The notes under the pieces are model-generated. The model searched no databases. It worked only from the letters and a program-made list of their open reading frames with translations, and had not been told where the DNA came from. A stretch of DNA of 64,000 nt from an uncultured Ruminococcus sp. (GTDB taxonomy: Bacteria; Bacillota; Clostridia; Oscillospirales; Ruminococcaceae): the NCBI GenBank assembly GCA_902762785.1, contig CACWPL010000009.1:1-64000 (forward strand), in the 5' to 3' direction. A program made the translations under genes and the position numbers. Below are positions 27,957-37,093 of the stretch, one piece after another; position 1 is the first letter of the stretch; every line of letters begins with the position of its first letter.

Positions 27957-29159
27957 ATGAATGCAAAGAAAAAGGTCATTGCCATGCTGCTGGCAGGCGG
28001 ACAAGGCAGCCGTCTCTACGCTCTGACGCAGAACGTGGCCAAGCCCGCAGTCCCCTACGGCGGTAAGTACCGCATCATCGACTTTGCACTGTCGAACTGC
28101 ACCAATTCCGGCATCGACACGGTCGGCGTGCTGACCCAGTATCAGCCCCTGGTGCTCAATGAGTACATCGGCAACGGCCAGCCTTGGGACCTCGACCGCA
28201 TGTATGGCGGCGTCCATGTGCTCTCTCCCTTCGAGACGAAGGAGGGCGCAGATTGGTTCCAGGGTACTGCAAACGCCATCTATCAGAACATGCGCTTCAT
28301 CGAGCGCTATGATCCGGAGTATGTCATCGTCCTCGGCGGCGACCACATCTATAAGATGGACTACTCCAAGCTGGTGGAGTTCCATGAAAAGAATCAGGCC
28401 GACGGTACCATCGCGGTCATCAATGTCCCGATGGAGGAGGCCTCCCGCTTCGGTATCAAGACCGTTGACGACGAGAATCGCGTCGTTCGCTTTACGGAAA
28501 AACCCAAGGAGCCCGAGTCGACCCTCGCATCTATGGGCATCTACTGCTTTACCTGGCAGAAGCTCAAGAAGTACCTGATCGAGAACGAGAACGCCAACAC
28601 CGGCTCGAAGGACTTCGGCAAGGACATCATCCCAGCCATGCTCGCCAACAAGGAGCGCCTCTTCGCCTACACCTTCGACGGCTACTGGAAGGATGTCGGC
28701 ACCCTCGATTCCCTGTGGGAAGCCAATATGGACCTCCTCTCCCCGAGCGTCCCGCTCGACCTCTATGACCGCAAGTGGAAGATCTATGCCCGCCACAACA
28801 ACATGCCGCCGCAGTACATCGGCGACAGCGCGAAGATCGAGAACTCCATGATCACCGAGGGCTCGAACATCAACGGCGAGGTCGATTTCTCCATCATCTT
28901 CTCCGGCGTCACCATCGAGGAGGGCGCGGTCGTCAACTATTCGATCCTCATGCCCGGCACGGTCGTGAAGTCCGGCGCTGTGGTGGAGTATGCGATCGTC
29001 GGTGAGAACTGCGTCGTCGAGTCCGGCGCACGCATCGGCACGAGCCCGGAGAGCATCGCGAACCGCGATGATTGGGGCATCGCCGTCGTTGGCCACAATG
29101 TGACCATCTCGGCGAACAAGGTCGTCGCTCCCAAGGACATCATCTCTGAGAATGTCTAA
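27957..29159 (+). CDS. glgC: Glucose-1-phosphate adenylyltransferase
   Basis: Makes ADP-glucose for glycogen. 400 residues. The nucleotide motif [15 protein letters not shown] is complete, [17 protein letters not shown] carries the catalytic aspartate, and the C-terminal half is a left-handed beta-helix of hexapeptide-like repeats ([20 protein letters not shown]). AGGAGG precedes the start. Paired with GlgD, as in many Clostridia. Confidence 0.96.
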   Translation: MNAKKKVIAMLLAGGQGSRLYALTQNVAKPAVPYGGKYRIIDFALSNCTNSGIDTVGVLTQYQPLVLNEYIGNGQPWDLDRMYGGVHVLSPFETKEGADWFQGTANAIYQNMRFIERYDPEYVIVLGGDHIYKMDYSKLVEFHEKNQADGTIAVINVPMEEASRFGIKTVDDENRVVRFTEKPKEPESTLASMGIYCFTWQKLKKYLIENENANTGSKDFGKDIIPAMLANKERLFAYTFDGYWKDVGTLDSLWEANMDLLSPSVPLDLYDRKWKIYARHNNMPPQYIGDSAKIENSMITEGSNINGEVDFSIIFSGVTIEEGAVVNYSILMPGTVVKSGAVVEYAIVGENCVVESGARIGTSPESIANRDDWGIAVVGHNVTISANKVVAPKDIISENV

Positions 29160-29187
29160 ATCCCAAATCGTATAAGGAGGCTCCATC

Positions 29188-30315
29188 ATGGGCGTGAATA
29201 ATAATGTGCTCGGTCTGATCTTCGCATCCCTGCATGATTCGACCGTAGTAGAACTGACAAAGCAGAGAACGATGGGTTCGATCATGTTCGGCGGCAGATA
29301 CCGCCTGATCGACTTCCCGCTCTCGAACATGGTCAACTCCGGCATCACTGAGGTCGGCGTCATCACCAAGAGCAACTACGGCTCCCTGCTCGATCACCTC
29401 GGCACCGGCCGTGAGTGGGATCTGGCCAGAAAGAAGGGCGGCCTCAACCTGCTGCCTCCCTTCTCCCAGAGCAACGGCGACGGCGTGTACCGCGGCCGTC
29501 TCGAGGCACTGAACAATGTCTGGAGCTATGTGCAGAACTCCAAGTGTGAGTATGTCGTGCTCTCCGACTGCGACTATGTGGCAAATGTGAACTTCGCCAA
29601 GGTCATCGACAAGCACATCGAGACCGGCGCGGACATCACCGTCGTTTACGGCAAGTACAAGTACAGCGAGGATTCCGGCCTCTGCGTCGATGTCCTGGAG
29701 ATGGACGACGAGGGCCGTATCCAGTCTGTGCTGATCGACCCGCAGATCTCCGGCGAGGTCAAGATCTGCCTGGATATGTATGTGATGCGCAAGGACTTCC
29801 TCTCCAAGCTGGTCAAGGATGCGGCGAGCCGCAATCAGTACAGCCTGATTCGCGACTGTCTCCAGGCGCGCGTCAAGGAGAACGTGTTCATGGGCTATGA
29901 GTTCGACGGCTACTTCTCCCGCATCGACTCCGTCCGCAGCTACTATAATGCCAATATGGCGCTGCTCAATTCCGATAACCGCAACGCCCTCTTCAAGCCG
30001 AACGCGCCCATCTACACCAAGATCGGCGACAATGGCCCTGTGAAGTACGGCCTCGAGTCCAAGGCGGCCAACTCCCTGATCGCCGACGGCTGCATCATCG
30101 AGGGCACCGTCGAGAACAGCATCCTGTTCCGCGGCGTCAAGGTCGGCAAGGGCAGCGTGGTACGCGGATGCGTGCTCATGCAGGGGACGACCATCGGCGA
30201 CAACTGCTCGCTGACCTCCGTCATCACCGACAAGAACGTGGAGATGGAGAACGGCCGCGTGCTCACCGGCTCCGAGAGCTATCCGCTCTATATCGGCAAG
30301 AACGCGAAGATCTGA
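29188..30315 (+). CDS. glgD: GlgD, regulatory-type subunit of glucose-1-phosphate adenylyltransferase
   Basis: 375-residue paralog of GlgC. The N-terminus (NNVLGLIFASLHDSTV) lacks the GGxGxRL nucleotide loop, so it is probably poorly active alone; in Firmicutes GlgD boosts GlgC in a GlgC/GlgD complex. IMFGGRYRLIDFPLSN and the C-terminal beta-helix are kept. AAGGAGG lies upstream, 28 bases after glgC. Confidence 0.94.
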   Translation: MGVNNNVLGLIFASLHDSTVVELTKQRTMGSIMFGGRYRLIDFPLSNMVNSGITEVGVITKSNYGSLLDHLGTGREWDLARKKGGLNLLPPFSQSNGDGVYRGRLEALNNVWSYVQNSKCEYVVLSDCDYVANVNFAKVIDKHIETGADITVVYGKYKYSEDSGLCVDVLEMDDEGRIQSVLIDPQISGEVKICLDMYVMRKDFLSKLVKDAASRNQYSLIRDCLQARVKENVFMGYEFDGYFSRIDSVRSYYNANMALLNSDNRNALFKPNAPIYTKIGDNGPVKYGLESKAANSLIADGCIIEGTVENSILFRGVKVGKGSVVRGCVLMQGTTIGDNCSLTSVITDKNVEMENGRVLTGSESYPLYIGKNAKI

Positions 30316-30336
30316 CCCCCGTAAAGATGATACCCT

Positions 30337-30373
30337 ACAGGCTCCCGGCTCCAAGCTGCCGGGAGATCCCTGT
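30337..30373 (+). other. Hairpin between glgD and glgA
   Basis: CTCCCGGC pairs with GCCGGGAG, and outer ACAGG with CCTGT extends the stem. No T run follows; likely an intercistronic mRNA element. Confidence 0.5.
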
Positions 30374-30399
30374 ATCCTGATGTTAGGACGTGATCCATT

Positions 30400-31815
30400 T
30401 TGAATATCCTGTTTGCAGCAAGTGAGGCAGTGCCTTTCGCCGCCTCCGGCGGACTGGCCGATGTGATCGGCTCCCTTCCCGCCGCCATCCGTGAAAAGGG
30501 CCATGACTGCCGCGTCGTGATCCCGCTCTACAAGACCATGCGTCCCGAGCTCCGCGCAGAGCTCACCTTCCTGACCAATATCACGGTCGATGTGTCGTGG
30601 CGGAAGCAGTATTGCGGTATCTTCACGGCCATCTGGTGCGGCGTGACCTATTACTTCATCGACAACGAATACTACTTCGGCCGCGAGGGGCTCTACGGTT
30701 TCTATGACGACTGCGAGCGCTTCGTCTTCTTCTCCCGCGCTGTGCTGGAGATGCTCCGCTACATCGACTTCAAACCAGACATCATCAACGGCAACGACTG
30801 GCAGACAGCACTGATCCCGGTGTTCTATCAGGTGTTCTACAAGTACCAGCAGGGCTATCAGAACATCAAGCATGTGTTCACCATCCACAACATCCAGTAT
30901 CAGGGCAACTACGGCCGTGAGGTGCTCAACGAGGTCATGGGCATCCCGCTCTATCACATGGGCATCCTCGAGTACGACGGCGCGATCAACATGATGAAGG
31001 GCGCCATCGAGACGGCGGACAAGATCACGACCGTCTCCCCCAGCTATGCCTGGGAGATCCTCGACCCCTGGTATTCCCATGGGCTCGACCGGATCCTCGT
31101 CAACAAGCAGTACAAGCTCAGCGGCATCCTCAACGGCATCGACACCCGCCTCTATGACCCCGAGAAGGACACGCTCATCGAGCGCAACTTCTCCGCTGCC
31201 GATCCCTCCGGCAAGAAGGCCTGCAAGGAGGCGCTGCTCAGCGAGCTGGCGCTCCAGGAGGGCGATGAGCCGGTGATCGGCATCGTGACGCGCTTCGTGT
31301 CCCACAAGGGCATCGACCTGATTCGCTATGTCTTTGAGGACATCCTGCGGCTCGGGTGTAAGTTCGCGATCCTCGGCAGCGGCGAGAAGGTCTATGAGGA
31401 CTTCTTCTCTGAGATGCAGTGGCGCTACCACGACCAGGTGAGCGTGACGCTCGGGTTCCAGCCGGAGCTCGCCAAGAAGATCTATGCCGGCGCAGACATG
31501 TTCCTCATGCCCTCGCAGAGCGAGCCCTGCGGTCTGGCACAGATGATCTCGATGCGCTACGGTACCATCCCGATCGTACGCGAGACGGGCGGTCTGCGTG
31601 ATTCCGTGACCGACGACGGCAACGGCGACGGCAACGGCTTCACCTTCAAGACCTACAATGCCCACGACATGCTCGACGCCGTGCGCCGTGCCAAGGAATG
31701 CTATGACGATCCTGCACGCTGGGCGCCTCTCGTGGGACGCGCCATGACCAGCGACTTTAGCTGGAGCAGCTCGGCCGATAAGTATGTCGCGCTCTATCAT
31801 GAGCTCTGCGACTGA
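30400..31815 (+). CDS. glgA: Glycogen synthase
   Basis: Extends glycogen from ADP-glucose. 471 residues starting at TTG (30400), with TTAGGA upstream. The GT5 fold is clear: INGNDWQTALIPVF, FTIHNIQYQGNYG, SKLSGILNGID-like KLSGILNGIDTRLYDP, and the C-terminal MPSQSEPCGLAQMISMRYG. The N-terminal loop reads AASGGLADV, where the E. coli enzyme has KTGGLGDV; the lysine that contacts ADP-glucose in E. coli is therefore absent. The rare start codon may lower expression. Confidence 0.95.
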   Translation: MNILFAASEAVPFAASGGLADVIGSLPAAIREKGHDCRVVIPLYKTMRPELRAELTFLTNITVDVSWRKQYCGIFTAIWCGVTYYFIDNEYYFGREGLYGFYDDCERFVFFSRAVLEMLRYIDFKPDIINGNDWQTALIPVFYQVFYKYQQGYQNIKHVFTIHNIQYQGNYGREVLNEVMGIPLYHMGILEYDGAINMMKGAIETADKITTVSPSYAWEILDPWYSHGLDRILVNKQYKLSGILNGIDTRLYDPEKDTLIERNFSAADPSGKKACKEALLSELALQEGDEPVIGIVTRFVSHKGIDLIRYVFEDILRLGCKFAILGSGEKVYEDFFSEMQWRYHDQVSVTLGFQPELAKKIYAGADMFLMPSQSEPCGLAQMISMRYGTIPIVRETGGLRDSVTDDGNGDGNGFTFKTYNAHDMLDAVRRAKECYDDPARWAPLVGRAMTSDFSWSSSADKYVALYHELCD

Positions 31816-31824
31816 CGCAATATG

Positions 31825-31866
31825 AAAGAACGCCTTCCCTCTCGCGAGGGAAGGCGTTCTTTGTTT
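31825..31866. terminator. Strong bidirectional terminator between glgA and the dockerin gene
   Basis: AAAGAACGCCTTCCCTC and GAGGGAAGGCGTTCTTT are perfectly complementary around a 4-base loop, with A and T runs on both sides. It serves both converging genes. Confidence 0.9.
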
Positions 31867-31869
31867 CGT

Positions 31870-33309
31870 TCATGCAAGGAGCTGACGCTTCATGAGGCCA
31901 AGGTCGAGGACATCGAGTCGGCCGTCGCCGTCCATGTCGCAGGAATCGGCACCGGCGAGCACAGTCTCCGGCACGGCGAGGAGCCACTTCTGCATGAGGA
32001 CGATGTCGGCCGTGTCAAGGTCGCCGTCGTCATCGGCATCCCCGGGGAGCGGCGCGGCATCGAGCGCACGGAAGCGGATCGAGTGTGCCTTCGCATACGC
32101 CTCGGCGGTCGAGCCGGAGAGCCCGCGGATCAGCACGTCGGCACCCGAGAAGAGCGTGACCTCCTCTTCGCCCTCCTCCGGCTCCGCGAAGGTGCAGTCG
32201 GCACTTAGGATCGTGATCTCCTGCAGCGCGTCACATTCGCCAAAGACCTCCAGCCCGATCTCCTTCACGCTCGCCGGGAGCGTGGCCTCCGTCAGCTTCG
32301 TACCAAAGAAGGCGTAGTTGCCGATCTTCTCGATCGTGTCCGGGATGGTCACGGAGGTCAGGTCGTAATTGCTTCTGTTGCGGTAGAAGCTGGTATTGTT
32401 CAGTGAGGTGATCGTGTAGCCGTCGAGCTCCGACGGGACGACTAGGTCGCCGTCGCGGCCGTCATACTGGGTGATGGTCGCAGTCTTGTCGGTGCTGTTG
32501 GTGACACGGTAGGACCAGAGCGACTGCCGTTCCTTGACACTGTAGCTCCGCGGGGCCGTGCCGCCGTATCCGGCATCGACCTGGTAATACTTGCCATCCA
32601 CATAGGCGATGACATTGCGATGCCCGGAGCCGGCGCCGAAGTCAAGGTTGGCGTTGCGCGTCCAGGACTCGATGCCGAGCTTGGCACAGAGCGCGTTGAC
32701 GATATCCACGCTCGCCCAGCAGTCGCCGCCCCCATGGATGATCATGTCCTTGCCGAAGGAATAATGATAGTCATAATCATAACTGGCGACGAATTTTGCC
32801 ACAGCATCAAGCTTTTCCGCTCCAGTCAGGTCATCCCCGACCGCAGCAGCCGCCTTGTCGAGGACATCCTGGTAATACTGCTCGGAATAGTCGACCACAT
32901 GCACTGTGACAGGATACGTCTCCCCGTCTGCGATGACGTTGATCGTGCGGTCGCCATAGCTCATGCGTTCGGTGATCTCATCCGCCGTCTCGCCCTCGCG
33001 CGGGATGCTGTAGCCATAGCCGCCGTACCAATACCAATAGCCGGGCGCACAGGTGATGAGTCCATCCTCGGAGACACTGATGTCCGCGCTCCCGCCGCCG
33101 AGCCGGTAGGTGACGTTCTCGGCACCCGTGACGTGGAGCTGCCAGCTCTCGGGATAGCCCTCCGGCATGGTCAGGGAATCGGCATCGTCCGCGGAGATGT
33201 GGTATATCGTGACCTCGTCCACGTCGACAGCCGCAGCATGTGCGGGGATGGTCGGCATCGCACCGATCATGACCGCGGCAGCAAGGAACAGTGCAGTCTT
33301 TTTCAACAT
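31870..33309 (-). CDS. Secreted transglutaminase-like protein with leucine-rich repeats and a C-terminal dockerin
   Basis: 479 residues. A signal peptide ends near PAHAA. The middle carries a transglutaminase/protease-like domain: cysteine in GGGDCWASVDIVNALCAKLGI (about residues 197-217), histidine in SGHRNVIAYV and aspartate in YYQVDAGYGG. A BspA-like leucine-rich part follows (SVTIPDTIEKIGNYAFFGT, ASVKEIGLEVF). The last ~57 residues are a type I dockerin with two calcium loops (GDADDDGDLDTADIVL and CDMDGDGRLDVLDL). Dockerins attach proteins to cohesins on scaffolds, so this is probably a cellulosome-like or surface-scaffold component acting on peptides or protein. Transcribed alone from the promoter at 33387-33415. 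Confidence 0.9.
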   Translation of the reverse strand: MLKKTALFLAAAVMIGAMPTIPAHAAAVDVDEVTIYHISADDADSLTMPEGYPESWQLHVTGAENVTYRLGGGSADISVSEDGLITCAPGYWYWYGGYGYSIPREGETADEITERMSYGDRTINVIADGETYPVTVHVVDYSEQYYQDVLDKAAAAVGDDLTGAEKLDAVAKFVASYDYDYHYSFGKDMIIHGGGDCWASVDIVNALCAKLGIESWTRNANLDFGAGSGHRNVIAYVDGKYYQVDAGYGGTAPRSYSVKERQSLWSYRVTNSTDKTATITQYDGRDGDLVVPSELDGYTITSLNNTSFYRNRSNYDLTSVTIPDTIEKIGNYAFFGTKLTEATLPASVKEIGLEVFGECDALQEITILSADCTFAEPEEGEEEVTLFSGADVLIRGLSGSTAEAYAKAHSIRFRALDAAPLPGDADDDGDLDTADIVLMQKWLLAVPETVLAGADSCDMDGDGRLDVLDLGLMKRQLLA

Positions 33310-33386
33310 CCAAGATCACCCTTTCTATTCTTGACATTCGTTCGCGGCCGTTCGTAACGGCACGCTCTACCTAATCTATCCTTACC

Positions 33387-33415
33387 ATTATAGCACATCT
33401 GCACAGAAATTGCAA
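33387..33415 (-). promoter_or_regulatory. Promoter of the dockerin gene
   Basis: Minus-strand TTGCAA (33410-33415) and TATAAT (33387-33392), 17-base spacer, about 75 bases before the start. Confidence 0.8.
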
Positions 33416-33420
33416 GTGCT

Positions 33421-34776
33421 TTGTGTGATCTGTTCTGTGTAGGCGTGGTCACGAAGCTGCAGGAGATGTTCGGCCAGGTCGCAGGCTACTGCGAGAACAT
33501 TGCTGCACAGACGAATAATGCCGCGTTCGTCGAATGGATCAAGGCGCTCACGAAGGTCGCCGCGCCCGATGCTTGGAAGGACCCGGCGATCGGGGAGACG
33601 CTCACGAAGCTCACCGACCTGACCAAGGCGCTCGAGGAGCTGGGGGTACCAAGCCAGGAGAGCCAGATGCAGATGGATGTGATCGGCAGCCTGCTGAACG
33701 ATCCCCCGCAGAGGGAGCAGAAACTGCCGAGCTATGCCGATCAGTTCCGACTAAGTAAGGTATTCAGTGAGGACCAGATCGCAGTGATGAAGAAGCAGTG
33801 GGGCGCTGTCGATCCGTCCAAAGATGAGGAGGAGGCCGATGAGATCCTCATCTCGCGGTATCGCGACCTGTTCCTCGCCTACTGCCTTGTGGAGGAGCAC
33901 ATCGCGCCGGATGCGCTCGCGCGCATGGGCGAGGCAGAGGTCCAGGCACTGAAGGAGACGTTCATCACCGAGATGCAGGCACATTCGGAAACGGAGAAGG
34001 AGCATCAGGAATGGTACAGCTCGCTCCTTGGCAAGGCCGTCAAGGTGTTCGCATCGACCCCCTTTCCGACTGGCAACACCTCGCTGCCGATGATGTCGAA
34101 GAATTCGATGAGCGGCTATCCGTTCCTCGTCAACATGCTTGCGATGATCGCAAAGGCACAGGAGTTCGGAGAGATAAAATATATGGTCAACGGCGCAGGC
34201 GTTTCGACCTCGCAGGCTCCCATTGAAGCGATACTGAAAGTCGATCTTTGCGGTACGGCAGTCCTGCTTGAAGAAGTCGGCAAGGTCATTGCAAAGGGCG
34301 GGTGTGGTGTGACGATCTCCAGTCAGTCGGGCTGGAGAATGCCACAGCTTACGGCTGAGGAGGACTATCAGCTTGCGATGACACCCACCGAGAATCTGCT
34401 TGACCTTGAGATACTCAGACCCGAAAATATCCGTGACACTCTCCACGCATATCAAATGGCGAAACGCTGCAACGAAAAGCGTGTCATGGCGGAGTGTGTC
34501 AAGTGGGGCAAGCGTGGTGCAAGGCTCAATGATATTGCGCCCGGTATCATCGTGACACCACTTGCGATAGACGAATCCAACGGTCCGAGGGGCGATCTTT
34601 ATAAGAATATGTTCGCAAAGTGTCCGGCAGGCAGACCGGGTACTGCCAATGAAGTCGCAAATGTGGCAGAGCTTTTGATGAGCGACAAGGCGGCATTCAT
34701 CACAGGTTCGACCTTCCTGTGTGACGGCGGCGCGACTTCGAGCTATTTTTATGGCGATCTAAGACCATCTGAGTGA
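33421..34776 (+). pseudogene. Chimeric reading frame: unknown GC-rich fragment joined to the C-terminal half of an SDR dehydrogenase
   Basis: A 451-codon frame with two unrelated parts. The first ~235 residues (helical, charged, e.g. FSEDQIAVMKKQWG) match nothing I recognise and begin at TTG with no ribosome site, touching the neighbouring promoter. From about 34140 the frame is the C-terminal part of a short-chain dehydrogenase: YMVNGAGVS, then the late ARLNDIAPGIIVTPL and ITGSTFLCDGGATSSYF. The N-terminal Rossmann nucleotide motif is missing and no clear catalytic YxxxK is visible. Base use drops in GC at the same point. It looks like a recombination product. Confidence 0.7.
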
Positions 34777-34784
34777 GGTGTGAT

Positions 34785-35393
34785 ATGAAAAACAGAGTTA
34801 TCCCAGTGATCACAGCATTTATGATAGGATCGATGCTGACCGCCTGCGGCAGCGGAGAGCCTGCGTCTGACAGGAAGAATATCCTTATTGCGTACTTTTC
34901 CCGTGCAGACGAGAATTACGGTGTTGGCACGATAGATGTGGGCAACACGCAGATCATCGCTGAATTTATCGCAGATGAGGTCGGTGCGGACAGCTTTCAT
35001 ATCGAGACTGTCACGCCCTATCCTGTCGGTTACGATGACTGCTGCGATGTGGCAAAGCAGGAGCTTGCCGACAAAGCCCGTCCCGAAATTCAGGGCAGTA
35101 TTGATAACATGGAGCAGTATGACATCGTGTTCCTCGGCTATCCGATCTGGTGGGGCGATATGCCGATGGCGGTCTATACCTTCATGGACAGCTATGACTT
35201 CTCCGACAAAGTAGTGATCCCGTTCAACACCCACGAAGGCAGCGGTGGATCAGGCACTTATCCTGCGATCGGAAGCTATCTGCCGAATGCACAGGTGCTT
35301 GACGGTATGGCGATCCAAGGCGCGACGGCACAGGAGTTCAGCTCCGATACACAGCAGTCTGTTCGTAGCTGGCTTGAAGGCTTAGGCTTTTAG
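34785..35393 (+). CDS. Flavodoxin-like lipoprotein
   Basis: 202 residues from the ATG at 34785. A lipoprotein signal (MIGSMLTAC) anchors it to the outer face of the membrane. The rest is a flavodoxin fold: ILIAYFSRADENYGVG for the phosphate loop, YDIVFLGYPIWWGDMPMAV and PFNTHEGSGGSGTYPAI. It probably carries electrons from a membrane donor or reduces an extracellular quinone or dye. It sits in the decaying AT-rich patch but appears intact, with its own terminator. Confidence 0.88.
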   Translation: MKNRVIPVITAFMIGSMLTACGSGEPASDRKNILIAYFSRADENYGVGTIDVGNTQIIAEFIADEVGADSFHIETVTPYPVGYDDCCDVAKQELADKARPEIQGSIDNMEQYDIVFLGYPIWWGDMPMAVYTFMDSYDFSDKVVIPFNTHEGSGGSGTYPAIGSYLPNAQVLDGMAIQGATAQEFSSDTQQSVRSWLEGLGF

Positions 35394-35402
35394 TAATAGA
35401 TC

Positions 35403-35435
35403 AACGGCGGTCCAATGATGGATCGCCGTTTTGTT
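35403..35435 (+). terminator. Terminator after the flavodoxin gene
   Basis: AACGGCGGTCC pairs with GGATCGCCGTT (one G-U pair), followed by TTGTT. Confidence 0.75.
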
Positions 35436-35501
35436 GCTCATGTTAGATCAAGATCCTCCAAGTCCCTCTTGCGCCGTAGGCATTGGCATTCAGCACCGAG
35501 G

Positions 35502-36047
35502 TATGTCCGCTTACAGAGCATCGTTCTGATACCGATATGGGGCCTCAAAAATACCGTTGTTTCGATCATTTCCTACAACTACGGTGCAGGCAAGCGTGAG
35601 CGTATCCTGAAAACGATCCGCATCTGCCTGATCGCAACGGTAGCGATCACCCTCGGCGGACTACTGATCTTCCAGCTTATCCCTGATACACTGCTCGCAC
35701 TGTTCAATGCACAGGGCGAGGTGCTGGAGATCGGCAGGGTTGCTCTGCGTATCGTGAGCTTTGTATTCCCGTTTTCGGGACTGACACTGATACTCGGCGC
35801 TTTCTTTCAGGCACTCGGCAACAGCAGAAAAACGCTGTTGACCTCAGTTGTACAGCTCGTTATCATGCTGACCTCTGCTATGATCCTGTCAAGGATCGGT
35901 ACGGTCTATACGGTATGGTCCGCATTCGTGATCACCGAGGTTTTGGTAGCAATGCTTGCTGTCATTCTGATGAAAGCAGTGAACAATAAGACGATCTCCC
36001 GTATACCGTCCAATATCGTAAAACCAGATCTGGCGGCGGAGATGTAG
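35502..36047 (+). pseudogene. C-terminal fragment of a MATE family efflux transporter
   Basis: From LQSIVLIPIWGLKNTVVSIISYNYGAGKR onward the frame matches the second half of a MATE drug/sodium antiporter, with about five membrane helices. The first ~230 residues of the family are missing; the upstream 30 codons of the frame are unrelated. Without the N-terminal lobe it cannot transport. Part of the 34-37 kb decaying patch. Confidence 0.8.
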
Positions 36048-36086
36048 CAAATATGGAGCTTGGACCAGATCGACCTCAATACAGAT

Positions 36087-36120
36087 AAGGGCTGCCGCAT
36101 CGCGCGACGGCTCTTTATTA
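36087..36120 (+). terminator. Terminator after the MATE fragment
   Basis: AAGGGCTGCCGC and GCGACGGCTCTT form a 12-bp stem with two G-U pairs and one mismatch around a 5-base loop, followed by TATTAT. Confidence 0.6.
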
Positions 36121-36141
36121 TCATAAATTCATTTTTACATA

Positions 36142-36170
36142 TTGGCAATTCCCGAAATGTGTGATATAAT
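36142..36170 (+). promoter_or_regulatory. Promoter of the ArsR-like regulator
   Basis: TTGGCA (36142-36147) and TATAAT (36165-36170), 17-base spacer. Confidence 0.75.
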
Positions 36171-36200
36171 ATACTTACCACATCAAGGAGGGTGATCAAA

Positions 36201-36521
36201 ATGGATATAGACATGATCGAGATCAGCAAGGCGCTTTCCAACGAAACACGCCTGAATATCCTCAAATGGCTCAGATCACCGGAGGAGAATTTCCCTCCCC
36301 AAGGCGGCTGTCTGAGCGAGCCTGTTGACCTCAAGGGCGGTGTCTGCGTGAGCAGTATCCAGGCGAAAGCGAATCTCTCACCGTCTACGGTATCGAACTA
36401 CCTCGACACCTTGCAGAGAGCCGGACTGCTTCTTTCCGAGCGCCACGGCAAGTGGACGTATTACCGCAGGAATGAGGAGACGCTTGGGTGCCTTGCAGAG
36501 TATATCAAAACCGAGCTGTAA
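36201..36521 (+). CDS. ArsR/SmtB-type winged-helix regulator
   Basis: 106 residues from the ATG at 36201 after AAGGAGGG. MDIDMIEISKALSNETRLNILKWL and the recognition part NLSPSTVSNYLDTLQRAGLLLSERHGKWTYYRRN are typical of ArsR repressors. The metal-binding ELCVCDL helix is not present; the loop instead contains GGCLSEP and GGVCVSS, two cysteines that might sense a thiol-reactive signal. It probably controlled one of the neighbouring transporter or oxidoreductase genes. Confidence 0.88.
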   Translation: MDIDMIEISKALSNETRLNILKWLRSPEENFPPQGGCLSEPVDLKGGVCVSSIQAKANLSPSTVSNYLDTLQRAGLLLSERHGKWTYYRRNEETLGCLAEYIKTEL

Positions 36522-36588
36522 GCCCTCGCTTGCAGCTCATAAAACAAGCGCATCAATTCGACAATATCAGAAATAACAAACAAAAAAC

Positions 36589-36614
36589 AGAGCGGTCATT
36601 TGGGTGTCCGCTCT
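36589..36614 (+). terminator. Hairpin after the ArsR-like gene
   Basis: AGAGCGG and CCGCTCT arms around a 12-base loop, followed by CTAAAA. A weak terminator at best. Confidence 0.4.
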
Positions 36615-36679
36615 CTAAAAACGTATTTCATATCGAATATTATAGAATTGTCGGATAAATAAAATAAGGAGTGACAACG

Positions 36680-37029
36680 ATGAAAAAACTGAAAGGCCCA
36701 CAAAAAGAGGAGTTCTGCTCGACGGTGTTTTGTTCGGCGGCGGTGCGGATACCGTGATGATAGCGATCACGGGCATACACGGCAACTTCTACTCAAACCC
36801 ATTTTACTACAACATCGGAAATACGCTGGATTCGGGCGGTATCGACTTCATCTACGCACAGACGAACGATGCCTTCGGACAGATCGAAACGCTGAATGTC
36901 CGCACGAATGAGCCTGAGATCATCGGCTCATGGAACGAGCGCTTTGCGTACACTGATGATGATATCGAAGCCTATGTCTTTCTGATGTTTGACATCCCAG
37001 AAGGCAGTGAAAGGTATCTGTTCATATGA
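36680..37029 (+). pseudogene. Broken N-terminal part of an alpha/beta-hydrolase
   Basis: An ATG at 36680 with AAGGAG upstream starts MKKLKGPQKEEF and then stops; the recognisable protein continues in another frame: LLDGVLFGGGADTVMIAITGIHGNFYSNPFYYNIG, the start of an alpha/beta-hydrolase with the HG oxyanion loop. The frame then loses homology after DIEAYV and ends at 37029 with no nucleophile elbow. So at least one frameshift plus a large 3' deletion. A mis-joined remnant at the end of the AT-rich patch. Confidence 0.7.
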
Positions 37030-37034
37030 TCTCA

Positions 37035-37063
37035 TTGACTTGATCAGCAAAATATGGTATCAT
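37035..37063 (+). promoter_or_regulatory. Promoter of the M20 peptidase gene
   Basis: TTGACT (37035-37040) and TATCAT (37058-37063), 17-base spacer, about 30 bases before the start codon. Confidence 0.7.
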
Positions 37064-37093
37064 AAGAGCAGGACATCTAAGGAGGACATACTG

